Positions 44,561 to 55,375 of a DNA stretch of 64,000 nucleotides are shown here, piece after piece (the first letter of the stretch is position 1; each line of letters begins with the position of its first letter). Origin of the DNA: Siderastrea siderea (taxonomy: Eukaryota > Cnidaria > Anthozoa > Scleractinia > Rhizangiidae). The position numbers and the translations under genes were made by a program. Under the pieces are notes generated by a model. That model was given only the letters and a program-made list of their open reading frames with translations. It ran no database searches and was not told the DNA's origin. The stretch spans positions 42,437,701-42,501,700 of the forward strand of contig OZ034969.1 of assembly GCA_964030785.1 (NCBI GenBank). Reading direction: 5' to 3'.

Positions 44561-46200
44561 AAGAGAAATATTCCGTAAACTTTATGGAATTTAATCTAAT
44601 TCGTTTGTTTTCAAAATAAGGCTGCATGCTTTAAAGGAAGCGGATTTGGTGGTGTCCCATGTGCACCCGTACCAATTTGAAAACCTCCAAAACAAGAAAA
44701 GCCCCAGGGGCATTGGACCCCACCGTTGTTCTCTCTCCCCTCGGGGTGCAAAATTTATTACGGCCACGTAAGATACACGTCGAAGGGATTTTTATGCCAT
44801 ACAATCGCCAGTGATTTTCTACATCAACGTTCATGAACATTTTGGCGAACGAAGATTACCGGCAAGTCTTTTTTAGCTTAGCGGGAGTCTGGGGCAAGTG
44901 ACCACAAAAAAAAAACCGGGTATTACAAGACCCCGTCCTGTTGGCGGAGTGAAAGGAACGCCTGATCGCAGGTTAGAAAACCTCCAGATCCGAATTGTAG
45001 CGCCTAGTCGTTTGAGCTATACATTCAATTGCTAAAAGAGCAGTGCAAATTCAAAACTGAACTAAATGGTTTGAATGTAATGTCACAAAATCCAACACCG
45101 TTTGAACAACCGTATTTTCTTCTACCTAATAGTTGTCGCCAAACACCAAAAACAGCACAGCAAGATTATTATGAACACTCAAGGAAAAGTTAAACGTAAC
45201 AATTAACTTACAACGATTATTGATTCTCACAGTTTTAAGAAACAGATTTTGGTACCCGAAAGAAGTAAACATAGTAAAAAGATGTAACTGAAAACTGATA
45301 CTAAATGGCTTCGAAATGTCGTGACCTAACTGGCGTAACAATTAGTGTCCATTACTCAGGGGTCACAAGTTATAGCTATTTTCGGAGCATTGCGTACAAA
45401 TATTCGCTGTCAAAGGTAAAGTACCGTGGTGGATTACAGTTGTAACCTATAAGGGAAAAGGGAAAGAATACTCTACAGCCGAAAAAGAGGACTTTGATAA
45501 TCTCCAAAGTGATGAACTGCAAAAACTCTTGAAAATGATGTGTAGGGCATTCTGAACAAAATTGTAGCCTCTTTCATTCACGAGTAAGCTCACAGTCTCT
45601 TTGATTAATACTGAGAAAAATGAGAGCTGTAGGAGAATTCAGAGATTTAGTAGCTTGCAAATTAACTCCAGCTTGTAAGAGCCGTCTTTGATAAACCACA
45701 GGCTTTCTTGTTTTAGAGGGATACTGGATATCCCTAAGAGAGGAACTTCGTTGTATCACCGTGCTTTGTGGCAGATATTTTGTCTTTTTTAATTGTTATT
45801 TTGACGTTCTGTTGTATCAGATAACTCAGGGTCTCAATGGGGTGGTGGGCGAGTCCAAAGGGGCCTGGGCCAATACCTTTAGGTACCAGGGCAGAGCGTG
45901 TAGGCTTCGTAGCCGCCTTGGCCTCAACAGAAAAAGAGTTCTGGACACTTTCAAAATCACAAATTGTAACTAAAAACACTTTTACGAATGACCTTGGTGA
46001 CAAATTCCACGAGCACATACTATCAGTTGGCGCGAATACTGACCTCCCTGTTGGCAAACATTTCTCGTCCCCCAGGACACAGTGTGAGCGATATGCTAGT
46101 GTCCGTAATCTGTGTGGGTTTCAGGACAACGATGGTGCGACGCAGCATGGAAGCAAGATTAATCTTCCGTCACAAGACTTTACAACAAAGTGGAATGAAC
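44561..46200. other. Region without a supportable gene
   Basis: A lone Mutator-like MITE terminus (GCCTGATCGCAGGTTA) is at 44953-44978. Overlapping frames at 45734-46057 (minus) and 45837-46205 (plus, 122 codons) have no motif I recognise. The plus frame could be an exon of an unknown protein, but nothing supports that beyond its length. Confidence 0.35.
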
Positions 46201-47310
46201 ATTGACTTTGCATTTCTCTAATTGTTACTTTTTAACGCGCGCGCGTGTGTCGTAGATACGTTTTTGACTGTCATAATTAACCGACGCGCGTTACTGCTTA
46301 AGGCCGCGGGTGACAAGCTGCTCCTGAATAAATTTATAAGGCAAAATTTTGCTGGAGGTCTTACGCTAAAAAACTTTATATCTTGAACGTTTGGAAGTCG
46401 ATTCCGTTGAAACTTAACAGAGAGCTTGGGAAATAGTGGAAGTGCAACAAGTTTGTTTTTGGTTTGATAGATTGCGTCTTTTTTCGAAGCTATGAGCTCC
46501 CAAAGCTAAGATTTTGTAAAACGCGACTCCGTGTCCAAGTTTTCTCCTCGTGGAGAAGACAACGCTTCTTGATTTTACCACTCATTGATCGGTTAAAATC
46601 TCAATTGTGTCACAACAGAAGCCGATTATAGGATTTGAAGTTCCATTGAAAGTTGTAAGCTTTTAAATGAGTAAGATCGTCCTTGTTTAAATTTAAAGCC
46701 TTCAATATTTTGTTAAAAATTGCTTCTGTTGTGACAGTCTACAATACACCTAGTTTGTCTGCCTGTTGTTTCTTTTCAGGAAATTACATATCCGCGCTGT
46801 ATTCTTGGACACAAAAATTGGTGGTTTTAGAGCTTCCGAAGGCTTACCGAATAAACACGAATGTTTAAAGTAAGATTATGCTAATTATGGAAATTAAATT
46901 GTAGCAGCTATTGTTCACTATCCAGAAAAGAACAGTACGTTGCAATTTAGAGATCGCAAATATTTGGATTGAAGATTATAAGCGTTTTCCAAGCTCTATG
47001 TTAGCTATGAGGTAGTTTTTGTTTTGTTTTGTTGGAAAACTTCTAAAAAGTTTCCAATAACGTTTGAACGTAAAAAAGCGGGACTTCGACAGTTTTTTAT
47101 TTAAAAAAAACTTAAAAGTCACAACTGCGCAGCATACGATTAAACGCACGTGCAATTATTGATTCAGAAACTGAAAGTTTTACTGAAGAGCATATTCATA
47201 AATATTTCGCGCAATGTCTCTACCATTCGTCGCACTTCGTGTATACCCTTTAAATAAATAAATAAATACTGATCACTTAGTTTCTCACCCGCGGCCTTGA
47301 CGGCGTTATT
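46201..47310. other. No recognised feature
   Basis: AT-rich, with only short frames. I see no named repeat. Confidence 0.4.
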
Positions 47311-47315
47311 TCTCA

Positions 47316-47345
47316 CTGAAGAAGAGATAGCAGTCTCGAAACGTC
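47316..47345 (+). ncRNA. Hammerhead-ribozyme-like motif 3
   Basis: CTGAAGA (the core allows any base at the fifth position) is followed by a GAGA/TCTC stem, GAAAC and GTC. TCTCA before the core pairs with TGAGG after GTC (one G-T pair). As in motif 1, stem III is nearly absent and one extra base precedes stem II. It lies outside the repeat that carries motifs 1 and 2. Activity is not shown. Confidence 0.35.
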
Positions 47346-47435
47346 TGAGGATTTTCCCCCATTTTCTACTTCAAGCGCAGAGACATTAATTTAAATTTAC
47401 ATCAAGAATATCTCAGCTTATATATATATATACCT

Positions 47436-47710
47436 ACTGCGGCCAAATCTGGTCAATGAACACTCAACAACGAAGTGAGCTCAAAGTCAGTTTCCTCGTG
47501 AGCTACCCAGCGAGAAACATGGACAAGAAAAATCACTTTGCAGCGAATTTAAAGGAGAAATTCCAAGAGCGGCACTGAGACACAAATCAAAATTGTTCCG
47601 GAGTGCTTGATTTCTTGGGACGACAAGAAACTAAATTAAAGCATTTAGCGTTGTGCTAACAAATTATTTCTTTCATCGTCACCTCCATCATTAAAATTTT
47701 ACAAACGATA
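47436..47710 (-). repeat. Inverse copy of the 17050-17345 repeat end
   Basis: Read on the minus strand, it shares 'GTTGTTGAGTGTTCATTGAC' and then 'AAATTCGCTGC', 'GATTTTTCT.GTCCAT' and 'GACGAT..ATGAAAGAAAT' with 17050-17345. Substitutions and small indels are frequent. Confidence 0.65.
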
Positions 47711-48750
47711 CAGTATGTTGTCCAGCATCCGACCACTTTAGTTTCTAGAGACTGTATCTTCTCTTTCCTGGACTGAAAACTGCTGAAATTTCACCACAAG
47801 ACCACAAATTGAGTCATCAAATATTTTACTAAACTGTGGACGTTTTTACCAATGTACCGTGAGTACAATTTTGTTTTTTGCGAAGCTCCTAATGTTGCCC
47901 TGTATCCGTTCAGCGCGCCCAGTATCCCAACCACCACAGCAAATCTGTTCTCAATGGAAATTTTAGCAGCAAAGCGACGAACAAACATCTTTGGCAATCA
48001 ACGTATTTGTTTATTTTTCCATTCAGACACAGAAAACGGCTTAGGGGCCGAGCACTTTTACAGGGAATACCAGTTTGCTCACTGCAATGAAAAAATGTCA
48101 AATTAGTTTACGTACAAACGTGTAATATTAAATTAATAAAAATGACGGGAAAATAGAGCCCAACGTACCAATCAGTACACTCTACATTAGAAGAATCCAA
48201 AAGGTCTCCAAAACACTCTGCCGATCCGAAGGCCAGGAATTGCCCGCACCCTTTCTCCACACTTCTCATCAGTTACCTGGTTCCACATGGCTCTAGGGAT
48301 TTCTCTGGACCCATAATAGACATGCATATGGAACAGGCTTGTTTCCGTTCTCTTTAGTAATGGGCAGTGGTAACGCTGGTGGCGGTCTTATTTGGAATTC
48401 ATGGTACCCCTTTACGACAGCGTTGTTTGATAACCACCACGCAACGTGTGACAATCTTCACAAATCGAGGTCAGCTATAATAAGGTTCTCAAAGTAACAT
48501 AACTTTAACACTCTTATTAGTCAAAACAAAGTACTTCATGTATGTATTTTACAAGGGTTATCAAAGCGTTCTCACAAAAAGGCTAAAAAACGCATTGCTA
48601 GTTTAAAGGCAACACGGTCACCTGTACCAGTACAGCACTGAGAATTACTTTCTCTGATAGGAAATATAATCTAGCTGATGCTGAACAACAAATTTATGTA
48701 ATTTATAGCCTCTTTCTTACGGTTACAATAAAGTTACGGTTTATATTATT
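47711..48750. other. No recognised feature
   Basis: Short frames only. No family motif is seen. Confidence 0.4.
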
Positions 48751-48751
48751 A

Positions 48752-49790
48752 CTGAGGACATTCATGACAGAAAAATCCTTCGTTACTAAAGGTGTTCTCA
48801 AAGTCAACACCGATACGTACATAGCAGACGTGCATCCACGATTTACAGGAATAACTCATGACCCATGGGTTGTTTTCGGCATCACTAGGATAATAATCCT
48901 GCCAACAAATGCTGCAGGTCTTGTCTTTATTTTTCCTTGAAGAGGAGGTAGCTTTCGAGCTCTACTCCTTTTGCCATTCGCCATTCGCCATTCGCCATTC
49001 GCCATTCGCCATTCGCCATTCGCCAAACGCTTCCCTCAACTCCGCCGTCCAAAGGGTTTAAAGTAACCGGGATCCGCTCCCCTGGGAAGAGGAAGTATGG
49101 CGGTATCCACTGCCCTTAAGCATTGAAGCAAGGAAGCATTTTTATGTGCTCTCTATTTCCCGAAAGGACGCGATAGGGCGCTTGCTTCTGGTTAGACTGA
49201 CCAATGACATAGCCAGCCCGTCCTTGCAGGTCGAACCTAGTCTCATCGCAATTCCAGATTTGTGCAGGAGAATTCGTGAGACCTTTTTTTTTTATTAGAA
49301 ATGCCTTGAAATATGTAAACCAGGCGTCTACAGTATCCTTAGAGATGCGGACTCTTTTCTTCTCTAGGGGTCGTGCCTTCGCACTTTCACTTTTGGGTTT
49401 CGCTAAACGAAACTTCGAAACAATTTGTTTCCGGGCTTGTTGTCCTTAAACGGAGTGGCCCTACTGTTCTTGTCAAGAAATGTTTTCACTGATTCGCGAA
49501 AAGCATTCCTGGACAAACCAAATCCGCAGTTTGACAACTCAATTAACCAATCTGCAAATTGGTTCACTTTTGGGCTGCTTTTCTTGTACAGAGCTCGAGT
49601 CCGCCCTCTCTAACATCTTTCATCCCTTTGAGGAGAACCTCGGAACGGTCACTCTCAAGGAGCATTTGACTCGTCATTCTAAGGTCAGCAAAAAGGTCAT
49701 TCGGTGTTATCAGTTTATTATCACAAACGCAGTCAAGCAAAACGAACACGCGGAAAATAATTCCTTCCGACTAATAACTTAGGTAAAGAC
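48752..49790 (-). pseudogene. Decayed pogo/jerky-type DDE transposase with Cys/His-rich C-terminus
   Basis: The minus strand reads, in order, 'FADWLIELSNCGFGLSRNAF' (about 49560-49500), 'GNKLFRSFV' then 'RNPKVKVRRHDP' (about 49420-49370), and 'RISKDTVDAWFTYFKAFL' (about 49350-49295). Next come 'PAQIWNCDETRFDLQGR' (about 49265-49215) and 'LSGNREHIKMLPCFNA' (about 49180-49130). This is the CENP-B-like DNA-binding plus DDE_1 layout of pogo/Tigger/jerky transposases; NCDET holds the first catalytic Asp. Further on, 48935-48755 reads 'KTCSICWQDYY', then 'CKSWMHVC' and 'FFCHEC', a C2-C-H-C-C2 zinc-finger-like tail. Frameshifts (one at an A10 run near 49290), stops and a CCATTCG tandem at 48970-49024 break it. 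Later Asp/Glu residues were not located. Confidence 0.6.
48970..49024 (+). repeat. (CCATTCG)n tandem, about 8 units
   Basis: Seven-base units GCCATTC in an almost perfect array within the decayed pogo-type transposase. They replace coding sequence between the DDE part and the Cys/His-rich part. Confidence 0.85.
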
Positions 49791-50302
49791 CTTTAAATTT
49801 TTCGTTCCCTAACATAAATAAGCAAAAACACACTACTTAATGTTACAGATATACATTTCCACGCCCTTTATACGACAGTTTTGGGCGTTAAGGAAAAACT
49901 GGTGGAATTACTGGACACCCCCAGTCAAACTATTAAAGTGAAGATTTCTAAGCCCTGTTATTCAAGGAGAACTAAATTCTTGTGGGAATCCGTCAATATC
50001 CTGATTTAAGTATCTATTAACTACCTTCAGTTCAAATATCGACAAGATCTCTTGAAAACATAGCACGAATCAAACCTTCATTTAGTTACTGCGTACTAAA
50101 AAGCGTAAATTTTAGCCGTGGAAGTTTTACTCACCTGCACTGAACGGCTCCTTCTCCGAGTCTCCGTTGAACCGAAAGCCCGCTAAAACTATCATTCAAA
50201 ACCTGAAATGTTCGGCTTTCTTCCGTATACTTCGTTTACCGAAGATTAATTAGGGCGACGCAAAAATTGAAATTAATTTCTATTTGGTCGGATACTGGTA
50301 CC
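49791..50302. other. No recognised feature
   Basis: Sequence between the pogo-type remains and the Gypsy element. No gene is seen. Confidence 0.4.
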
Positions 50303-50306
50303 GGTA

Positions 50307-50524
50307 TGTAACGTGCCGTAAAAGAACACTAGACTCGTTCAGATTCAAGACAATTTTATTACAGCAATTCACTTTCATTTATACAAGGTTTCTCACGCAA
50401 TTTCACTTACGTACAACTAGTACTACAAATATGGCGTTGTACTTTACGCAATAGAGCTCGATATTTTAGTGTTCTATTTATAAACAAATAATTACTAACT
50501 AATTACATTACCAATGTCATTATA
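50307..50524 (-). repeat. 3' LTR of the Gypsy element
   Basis: 218 bp, aligned without gaps to 55158-55375 with about four substitutions. The inner end reads TTATA where the partner has TTACA. Confidence 0.92.
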
Positions 50525-50640
50525 TTGTCCCCCCCGTTTAAGTTTTCGACCCCGAAAACATAACAAAAATACATTGCTAAGTTATAAAGCTCAAAAATGA
50601 ATTTGAAAACAACTAAGGAAATTATGTTAATCGTGCAAAA

Positions 50641-51220
50641 TTACAGAATATAATCTTGGTGCCAAGCCGGAGGGCGGACATTGGGGCGCAGTCTTGCAGG
50701 CCTAACCCGAGGGACCGGGGGAGCAGGAGGAGGGACAAGGGGACCAACAGGGTGAACAACTGGGGCTACTGGGTCGTTGTCAACAACAGCGAAATCTCCA
50801 TGTTCCCGTGCGGGGCAGAAAATATTGCGTGGACCGGTCGGGGCATAATGCAATTTGAGCTGGTCATGGTGGGCGACAAGAGTCCTACCAGACGAGGACG
50901 ACTGGATTTTGTAATTGACACCCATGCGAGTCACAATTACAAATGGTCCTGTCCACCTCTTTCCCAGTTTACATGTTTTTGGTCTGCGTAGCCACACTGA
51001 CTGGCCTGGCTTAAAAGGCTTCCAAACTCTAACTGGGTTTCTATTTTCTCGACTGTGCCTCTGCTTAGCCCTGGCTTGAGTAAGGTTCTCCCTAGCTAGC
51101 TGTCTAATATCTTGTAATGCATTTCTTACTGACTGAACATACTCACTAACACTTGACGGGTTCGACAAAGGTAAGCCCAATTCTAACTCGCGGGGCATCC
51201 GGCGGTAAGCGACCGAAAAC
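50641..51220 (-). pseudogene. Gypsy integrase C-terminus with GPY/F module
   Basis: The frame contains 'LARENLTQARAKQRHSRENR', then FKPGQSVWLRRP and 'KRWTGPFVIVTRMGVNYKIQ', the GPY/F module of Gypsy integrases. A proline-rich tail ends at 50641, just inside the 3' LTR. It overlaps the preceding frame and needs a frameshift to be joined to it. Confidence 0.8.
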
Positions 51221-51740
51221 AACTTCGTACGGTGAGACACCAGTAGATTCTTGGCGGCTTGAGTTGTACGCGAACGTAACTGGATCTAACCACAACTCCC
51301 AGTCGTCGGTATGTTTCGAAACGAAAGCTGATAGCATCCCCTGTAAAGTACGATTTTGTCGCTCGACTTGTCCATCGCCACTGGGGTGGTAAGCAGTGGT
51401 TCTTGTTTTGGTAATGCCCATAACATCGCAAATGTGATGCATAAGGTTGCTTTCAAAATTAGCGCCCGGATCGGAGTGAAGAACAGCGGGAGGACCGAAA
51501 CGAGAAAATATCCTGTTAACAAGGATTGGAGCTACTGTGCTAGCTTTCTGATCCTTGGTAGGTATGGCTTCACACCATTTTGTGAATGATCCATTACAAC
51601 TAAAATATGACGACTTCCTAGAGCCGTTTCGGGAAAAGGACCCATAAAATCCATGGGCCAAAGCGAAAAAGGTTCACCTACTTCGATGCTACGCAAATGG
51701 CGCTTTATTTGTGTTTGGCGCATCTTTGCCTTGCGCGCAC
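51146..51740 (-). pseudogene. Gypsy integrase catalytic core, frameshifted
   Basis: The D,D-35-E core is split over two frames. 'SLWPMDFMGPFPE' with the first Asp is in one (about 51670-51630). 'VLHSDPGANFES' with the second Asp and 'SGDGQVERQNRTLQGM' with the Glu are in another (51600-51340). Shifts occur near 51730, 51595 and 51195. All three catalytic residues are still present, so the damage is by small indels only. Confidence 0.8.
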
Positions 51741-53932
51741 GCAGAACACTCTCGTATATGCAACTCAACGGACTCCCGCATGCCTGGCCAATAAAAGCGT
51801 TCACGAATCCTATCTAAGGTTCTTGTAACCCCTAAATGACCTGAAAACGGACTATCGTGAATACCTCTGAGAACCTCTTGAACAAGAGATTCCGGTACAA
51901 CAACTGCGTATCTAGGAATAGGGTTATCCTTCCTAACAGATCGCACTAAAATGTTGTCGCGCAGAAACAACCTGTCGTACTGATACCAACAGCAGTGTAA
52001 CGTGGGATCTCCTGCCCACTCGCTAAATTCTGGTCTGCAGCGATTTTCAGATTTAAAGAGGATCAGCTTACTGAGAACTGGGTCCTGTTTCTGGGCCTCC
52101 TTGAGATCCATTCGTGGATTGAGGGTAACAGCAGACGACTCATTCGCAACAGTAGGTTGTGGTACGCAGGCCGAACCAAGCAAACTTAAGAAACGAGGCA
52201 AAAAGTGCTTTGCCGTTGTTTGAAACTTCTGAGCTTTTGACAAGAATGCGCTGCCACCCGCTTTAACTAAATTTAACACAAAAAGGATTTCTGTCAGCGT
52301 GGCGTAGTAAACTGACAAATTTAGGGTAGATAGAACCCTAGGTGCTTTTTGAACGGCGCTGACTGCATTGAAATTGAGGCGGCGCTTACTTTCGGGCTGT
52401 GTTGTCTGTGTTGATGCTGCGTGTGTAGTCGCAATGTGTGAAGCGGTAGCCACTAATCGGGACAAAGCATCTGCATTGGCGTGTGGTCCCCCCGGTCTGT
52501 GTTCGATGCTGAATTGAAACTCTTGGAGCTCCATGACCCATCTTGCCAGGCGACCTTCCGGCTCCATGCTGTGTAGCCACGTGAGTGCTTTGTGATCTGT
52601 GACTAATTTGAACTGCCGACCGAGTAAATAAACTCGGAAGTGCCGTAATGTATAAACAATGGCATATGCTTCTTTCTCAGTCGTTGAATAGTTACGTTCT
52701 CTAACGCTGAGGGACTGGCTAGCGAAGGCTACTGGCTTTTTCACCCCATCGCCATCTAATTGTGAAAGTACCGCACCAACTCCCACATCTGAGGCATCTG
52801 TCTGGATTATAAATTCTCTGTCAAACCGAGGGTATTTCAGAACGGGTGCCGAGCTGATAAGCGTTTTCAACGTCTGGAAAGCCTGCTCGCATTCTGTGGT
52901 CCAGTCAAACCGTCTGCCTTGTTTGGTTAAGTCAGTAAGCGGAGCTGCTACGGTCGCAAAATCTCGAACCAATCTTCTGTAATATCCCGCTAGACCGAGA
53001 AAACTCATAACGTCCTTGACCGATTTGGGCGACGACAAGTTCTGAACTGCCTCTACTTTCGTTGGATCTGGGGAAATACCTTCCGCAGAGATCACGTGAC
53101 CCAGGTAGGAAACTTTTGGCGCCGCAAAAGTGCATTTGGAAATTTTGACGCGCAAATTGTGCTGTCGGAATCGAGCTAAAAGCGCTAAGCGCTCACAATG
53201 TTGGTTTAAATCCTTAGAGTGTATAATGACGTCATCAAGGTAACAGAGACACGTGATCAGATTTAAACCTGACAAAACTATTTCAATCATACGCTGAAAG
53301 GTAGAAGGAGCCGAATTTAAGCCAAACGGCATTATTGTGAATTGAAATTGGCCAGCCCGAGTAGCGAAAGCGGTCTTGGGTTTGTCCTTAGGATCCATGG
53401 GAACTTGCCAGTAGCCGCTGCGGAGATCCAAGGTTGTGAACATCTTTGCGCCATTCAAAGAATCCAAGATGTCATCCATTCTGGGAGTGGGGTGCACCTC
53501 ACAGTGTGTGATCGAGTTTAATTTCCGGTAGTCAATACATAGACGGAACGTCCCATCTTTTTTACGAACCACCACCACAGGGGACAGCCAGGGACTGGAA
53601 CTAGGCTCGATAACCCCCTGCGCTAACATGTCTTTCACCCGTTTGTCCACTTCCTCTCTGTGCGCGTAGGGCAGGCGTCGCGGCCGCTGCTTAATTGGAA
53701 GGCTATCTCCAGTATCGATCGTATGACTTAAAACACTAGTTTGTCCTAAAGTGTCCTCAAATACATCTGAATATTGAAGTAATATTTTACATAGTTTAGC
53801 CTTATCTTCCTGGTTAAGAGAGGGATCGATAGCTGCTTCTATCTCGTCTAACAGGTTACTAGTGTCTACACTGGAACAGCAAAAAGGGTCGGGGTTGGTA
53901 TTAGCAGTGGTTGGTAAAAGGCTCTTGAACAT
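51689..53932 (-). CDS. Gypsy pol: reverse transcriptase, RNase H and integrase zinc-binding part
   Basis: A 747-codon frame. RT spans residues about 75-255, with the motif A block FTTLDLRSGYWQVPM near 165 and the YLDD active site near 231-234. RNase H begins near 373 (EFIIQTDASDVGVGAVLSQ) and includes 'TEKEAYAIV' and 'LVTDHKAL'. At its end is the HHCC zinc-binding part of integrase (HDSPFSGHLG ... ECSACAQGK). The frame then shifts into a stop, so the integrase core is not in frame. The first Met follows an upstream stop created by the inserted fragment and is not the natural polyprotein start. RT and RNase H appear intact by motif. Confidence 0.9.
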   Translation of the reverse strand: MFKSLLPTTANTNPDPFCCSSVDTSNLLDEIEAAIDPSLNQEDKAKLCKILLQYSDVFEDTLGQTSVLSHTIDTGDSLPIKQRPRRLPYAHREEVDKRVKDMLAQGVIEPSSSPWLSPVVVVRKKDGTFRLCIDYRKLNSITHCEVHPTPRMDDILDSLNGAKMFTTLDLRSGYWQVPMDPKDKPKTAFATRAGQFQFTIMPFGLNSAPSTFQRMIEIVLSGLNLITCLCYLDDVIIHSKDLNQHCERLALLARFRQHNLRVKISKCTFAAPKVSYLGHVISAEGISPDPTKVEAVQNLSSPKSVKDVMSFLGLAGYYRRLVRDFATVAAPLTDLTKQGRRFDWTTECEQAFQTLKTLISSAPVLKYPRFDREFIIQTDASDVGVGAVLSQLDGDGVKKPVAFASQSLSVRERNYSTTEKEAYAIVYTLRHFRVYLLGRQFKLVTDHKALTWLHSMEPEGRLARWVMELQEFQFSIEHRPGGPHANADALSRLVATASHIATTHAASTQTTQPESKRRLNFNAVSAVQKAPRVLSTLNLSVYYATLTEILFVLNLVKAGGSAFLSKAQKFQTTAKHFLPRFLSLLGSACVPQPTVANESSAVTLNPRMDLKEAQKQDPVLSKLILFKSENRCRPEFSEWAGDPTLHCCWYQYDRLFLRDNILVRSVRKDNPIPRYAVVVPESLVQEVLRGIHDSPFSGHLGVTRTLDRIRERFYWPGMRESVELHIRECSACAQGKDAPNTNKAPFA

Positions 53933-53934
53933 CT

Positions 53935-54175
53935 TTTTATCAAATCAAATTGTATGATTCAATAGTTTTAGCAAAATATGTATATATATTCTAAGGACCT
54001 TTGATCTATTTTTACCATATTTGTACTTTTTATATTTTTAGTTTTAGCTTGTATCTATTACAATGTTTAGTTTTATTTTATTCTTTTGTTATAGAGGACC
54101 TCCCTGAAAACCACTCAACGTGATGGGAGTATCCTCTTTAAAGATTAATTATTATTATTATTATTATTATTAGTG
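53935..54175 (+). repeat. Insertion inside the Gypsy element, LINE/SINE-like 3' end with (ATT)n tail
   Basis: About 240 bp of non-pol sequence separates the linker from RT. On the + strand it ends 'GATGGGAGTATCCTCTTTAA' followed by an ATTATT run, a typical 3' tail of a non-LTR retroelement copy. A TGA in the pol frame lies just upstream of the RT frame's first Met. Insertion borders are approximate. Confidence 0.5.
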
Positions 54176-54444
54176 CTACTGTTATTACAAATAGGGGATT
54201 CAGAAAGGACACTGAACTCAGCTATTTTTCTCCCCGAAACGATTTCGACTTCGTCCTCAGACGTGTTAGCTATTCGGACAGGTACTGTTCTTGAGGTTGC
54301 TTGTGCAACTACATAGGCGACATGTAACCCCAAGTTATCCCTTTGTTGACCGGTTAATGGGGACACCATACCCAGCTCAGAATCTACTGAACGGGTTATT
54401 CTCCCTTCTACTATGACTTCCGAGTGGGGAGGTACTATGTTCAT
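54145..54444 (-). pseudogene. Gypsy protease-RT linker segment
   Basis: The frame contains IVEGRITRSVDSELGMVSPL and 'PVRIANTSEDEVEIVSGRKI', typical of the stretch between protease and RT in Gypsy polyproteins. It runs into an ATT-repeat of the inserted fragment at 54147-54173 and so loses connection with RT. Confidence 0.65.
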
Positions 54445-54523
54445 TTCTGCTAGAGTAACCGGGGCCCCTCCCCTGACCTTAGATTACAAGAGTGCATTGG
54501 AGGCCCCACATCGTTGTTTGACA

Positions 54524-55180
54524 TCACCAGAGCCCCAGACTACCCCTGAAAGTGTGATCCCGTACCTGGGGTTGCGAGAAAATGGGAGAAATCCCATGGC
54601 AGCCTTGGACAAAGTACGAATGGTGGCCATTGTTTTCTGCGGCCCTTAATGTCAGCCCGTCGTTGGCAATGAAATCCCAGCCTAGTACGCACTCGTGACG
54701 GATTCGCCTTCGTGAGAAGTTGTGTGAGCTCCCAAAGGAAAACTGCGGGATCCTCGCGGGTCGAAGCAGTCTGTTTTCAAATTCGGCGTAGAATTTTTCG
54801 CGATCAACCTTTGGACAGAGAGCCTCGGTAAGGTTTTTAACCAGAACTTCGTACGAAGATTTCTGTTCATCGCGCAACGCGTAGAAATAGGTGGTCGCTC
54901 TACCACTCAAGAAGGCTGGAAGTTTAGTCAGTTTATCCTGCGCTTGCCAGCCGTTCGCTGTTGCGCAAGTTTTGAACTGGCGAAGCCACAGAACGATGTC
55001 ACCGCTTTCGAATTTTTCAGGTAAAATGGTGCTTGTATGCGAGGTGATCGTAGAGGTTGTTGCTATAGATGGCGCCGAAGGATTACTAGTAGATTGGCTG
55101 CTTTCTCCTGTCATAATTGTTTCGTTCGCTGGGTTGTTCACCGCTGCCACCAAAATGTGTAACGTGCCGTAAAAGAACAC
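54524..55180 (-). pseudogene. Gypsy Gag N-terminus fused to protease end by deletion
   Basis: The first residues of this 218-codon frame lie in the LTR; the likely Gag start is the MTGESSQS methionine about 22 codons in. The Gag-like part (KFESGDIVLWLRQFKTCATA to 'DREKFYAEFENRLLRP') resembles retrotransposon Gag capsid helices. Without a zinc knuckle or protease active site, the frame then jumps to 'HECVLGWDFIANDGLTLRA', which resembles the C-terminal flap end of a retropepsin. An internal deletion of several hundred base pairs must have joined the two. The frame cannot provide nucleocapsid or protease function. Confidence 0.7.
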
Positions 55181-55375
55181 TCAACTCGTTCAGATTCAAG
55201 ACAATTTTATTACAGCAATTCACTTTCATTTATACAAGGTTTCTTACGCAATTTCACTTACGTACAACTAGTACTACAAATATGGCGTTGTACTTTACGC
55301 AATAGAGCTCGATATTTTAGTGTTCTATTTATAAACAAATAATTACTAACTAATTACATTACCAATGTCATTACA
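55158..55375 (-). repeat. 5' LTR of the Gypsy element
   Basis: 218 bp with perfect TGTAA...TTACA termini. It precedes Gag in the transcription direction (minus). Confidence 0.92.

Larger units (their letters stand above)
50307..55375 (-). mobile_element. Ty3/Gypsy LTR retrotransposon, defective
   Basis: Two 218-bp LTRs (50307-50524 and 55158-55375) flank a minus-strand gag-pol region. The LTRs start TGTAA, and the right copy ends TTACA. By eye they differ at about four positions. GGTA is present on both outer sides (50303-50306 and 55376-55379), a possible 4-bp duplication. A pyrimidine run read on + just inside the left LTR (50526-50534), i.e. a purine run on the minus strand, fits the polypurine tract. 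TGGTGGCAGCGG directly inside the right LTR on the minus strand fits a primer binding site. The Gag C-terminus and most of the protease are deleted, a foreign piece is inserted before RT, and integrase is frameshifted. Confidence 0.92.

Noticed and set aside
45734..46205. Overlapping frames of 107 (minus) and 122 (plus) codons
   Set aside because: Neither shows a motif I recognise, and the two overlap on opposite strands. Not enough to support a gene.
48970..49024. CRISPR-like array
   Set aside because: The unit is 7 bp without spacers. It is a simple tandem repeat in a eukaryotic context.
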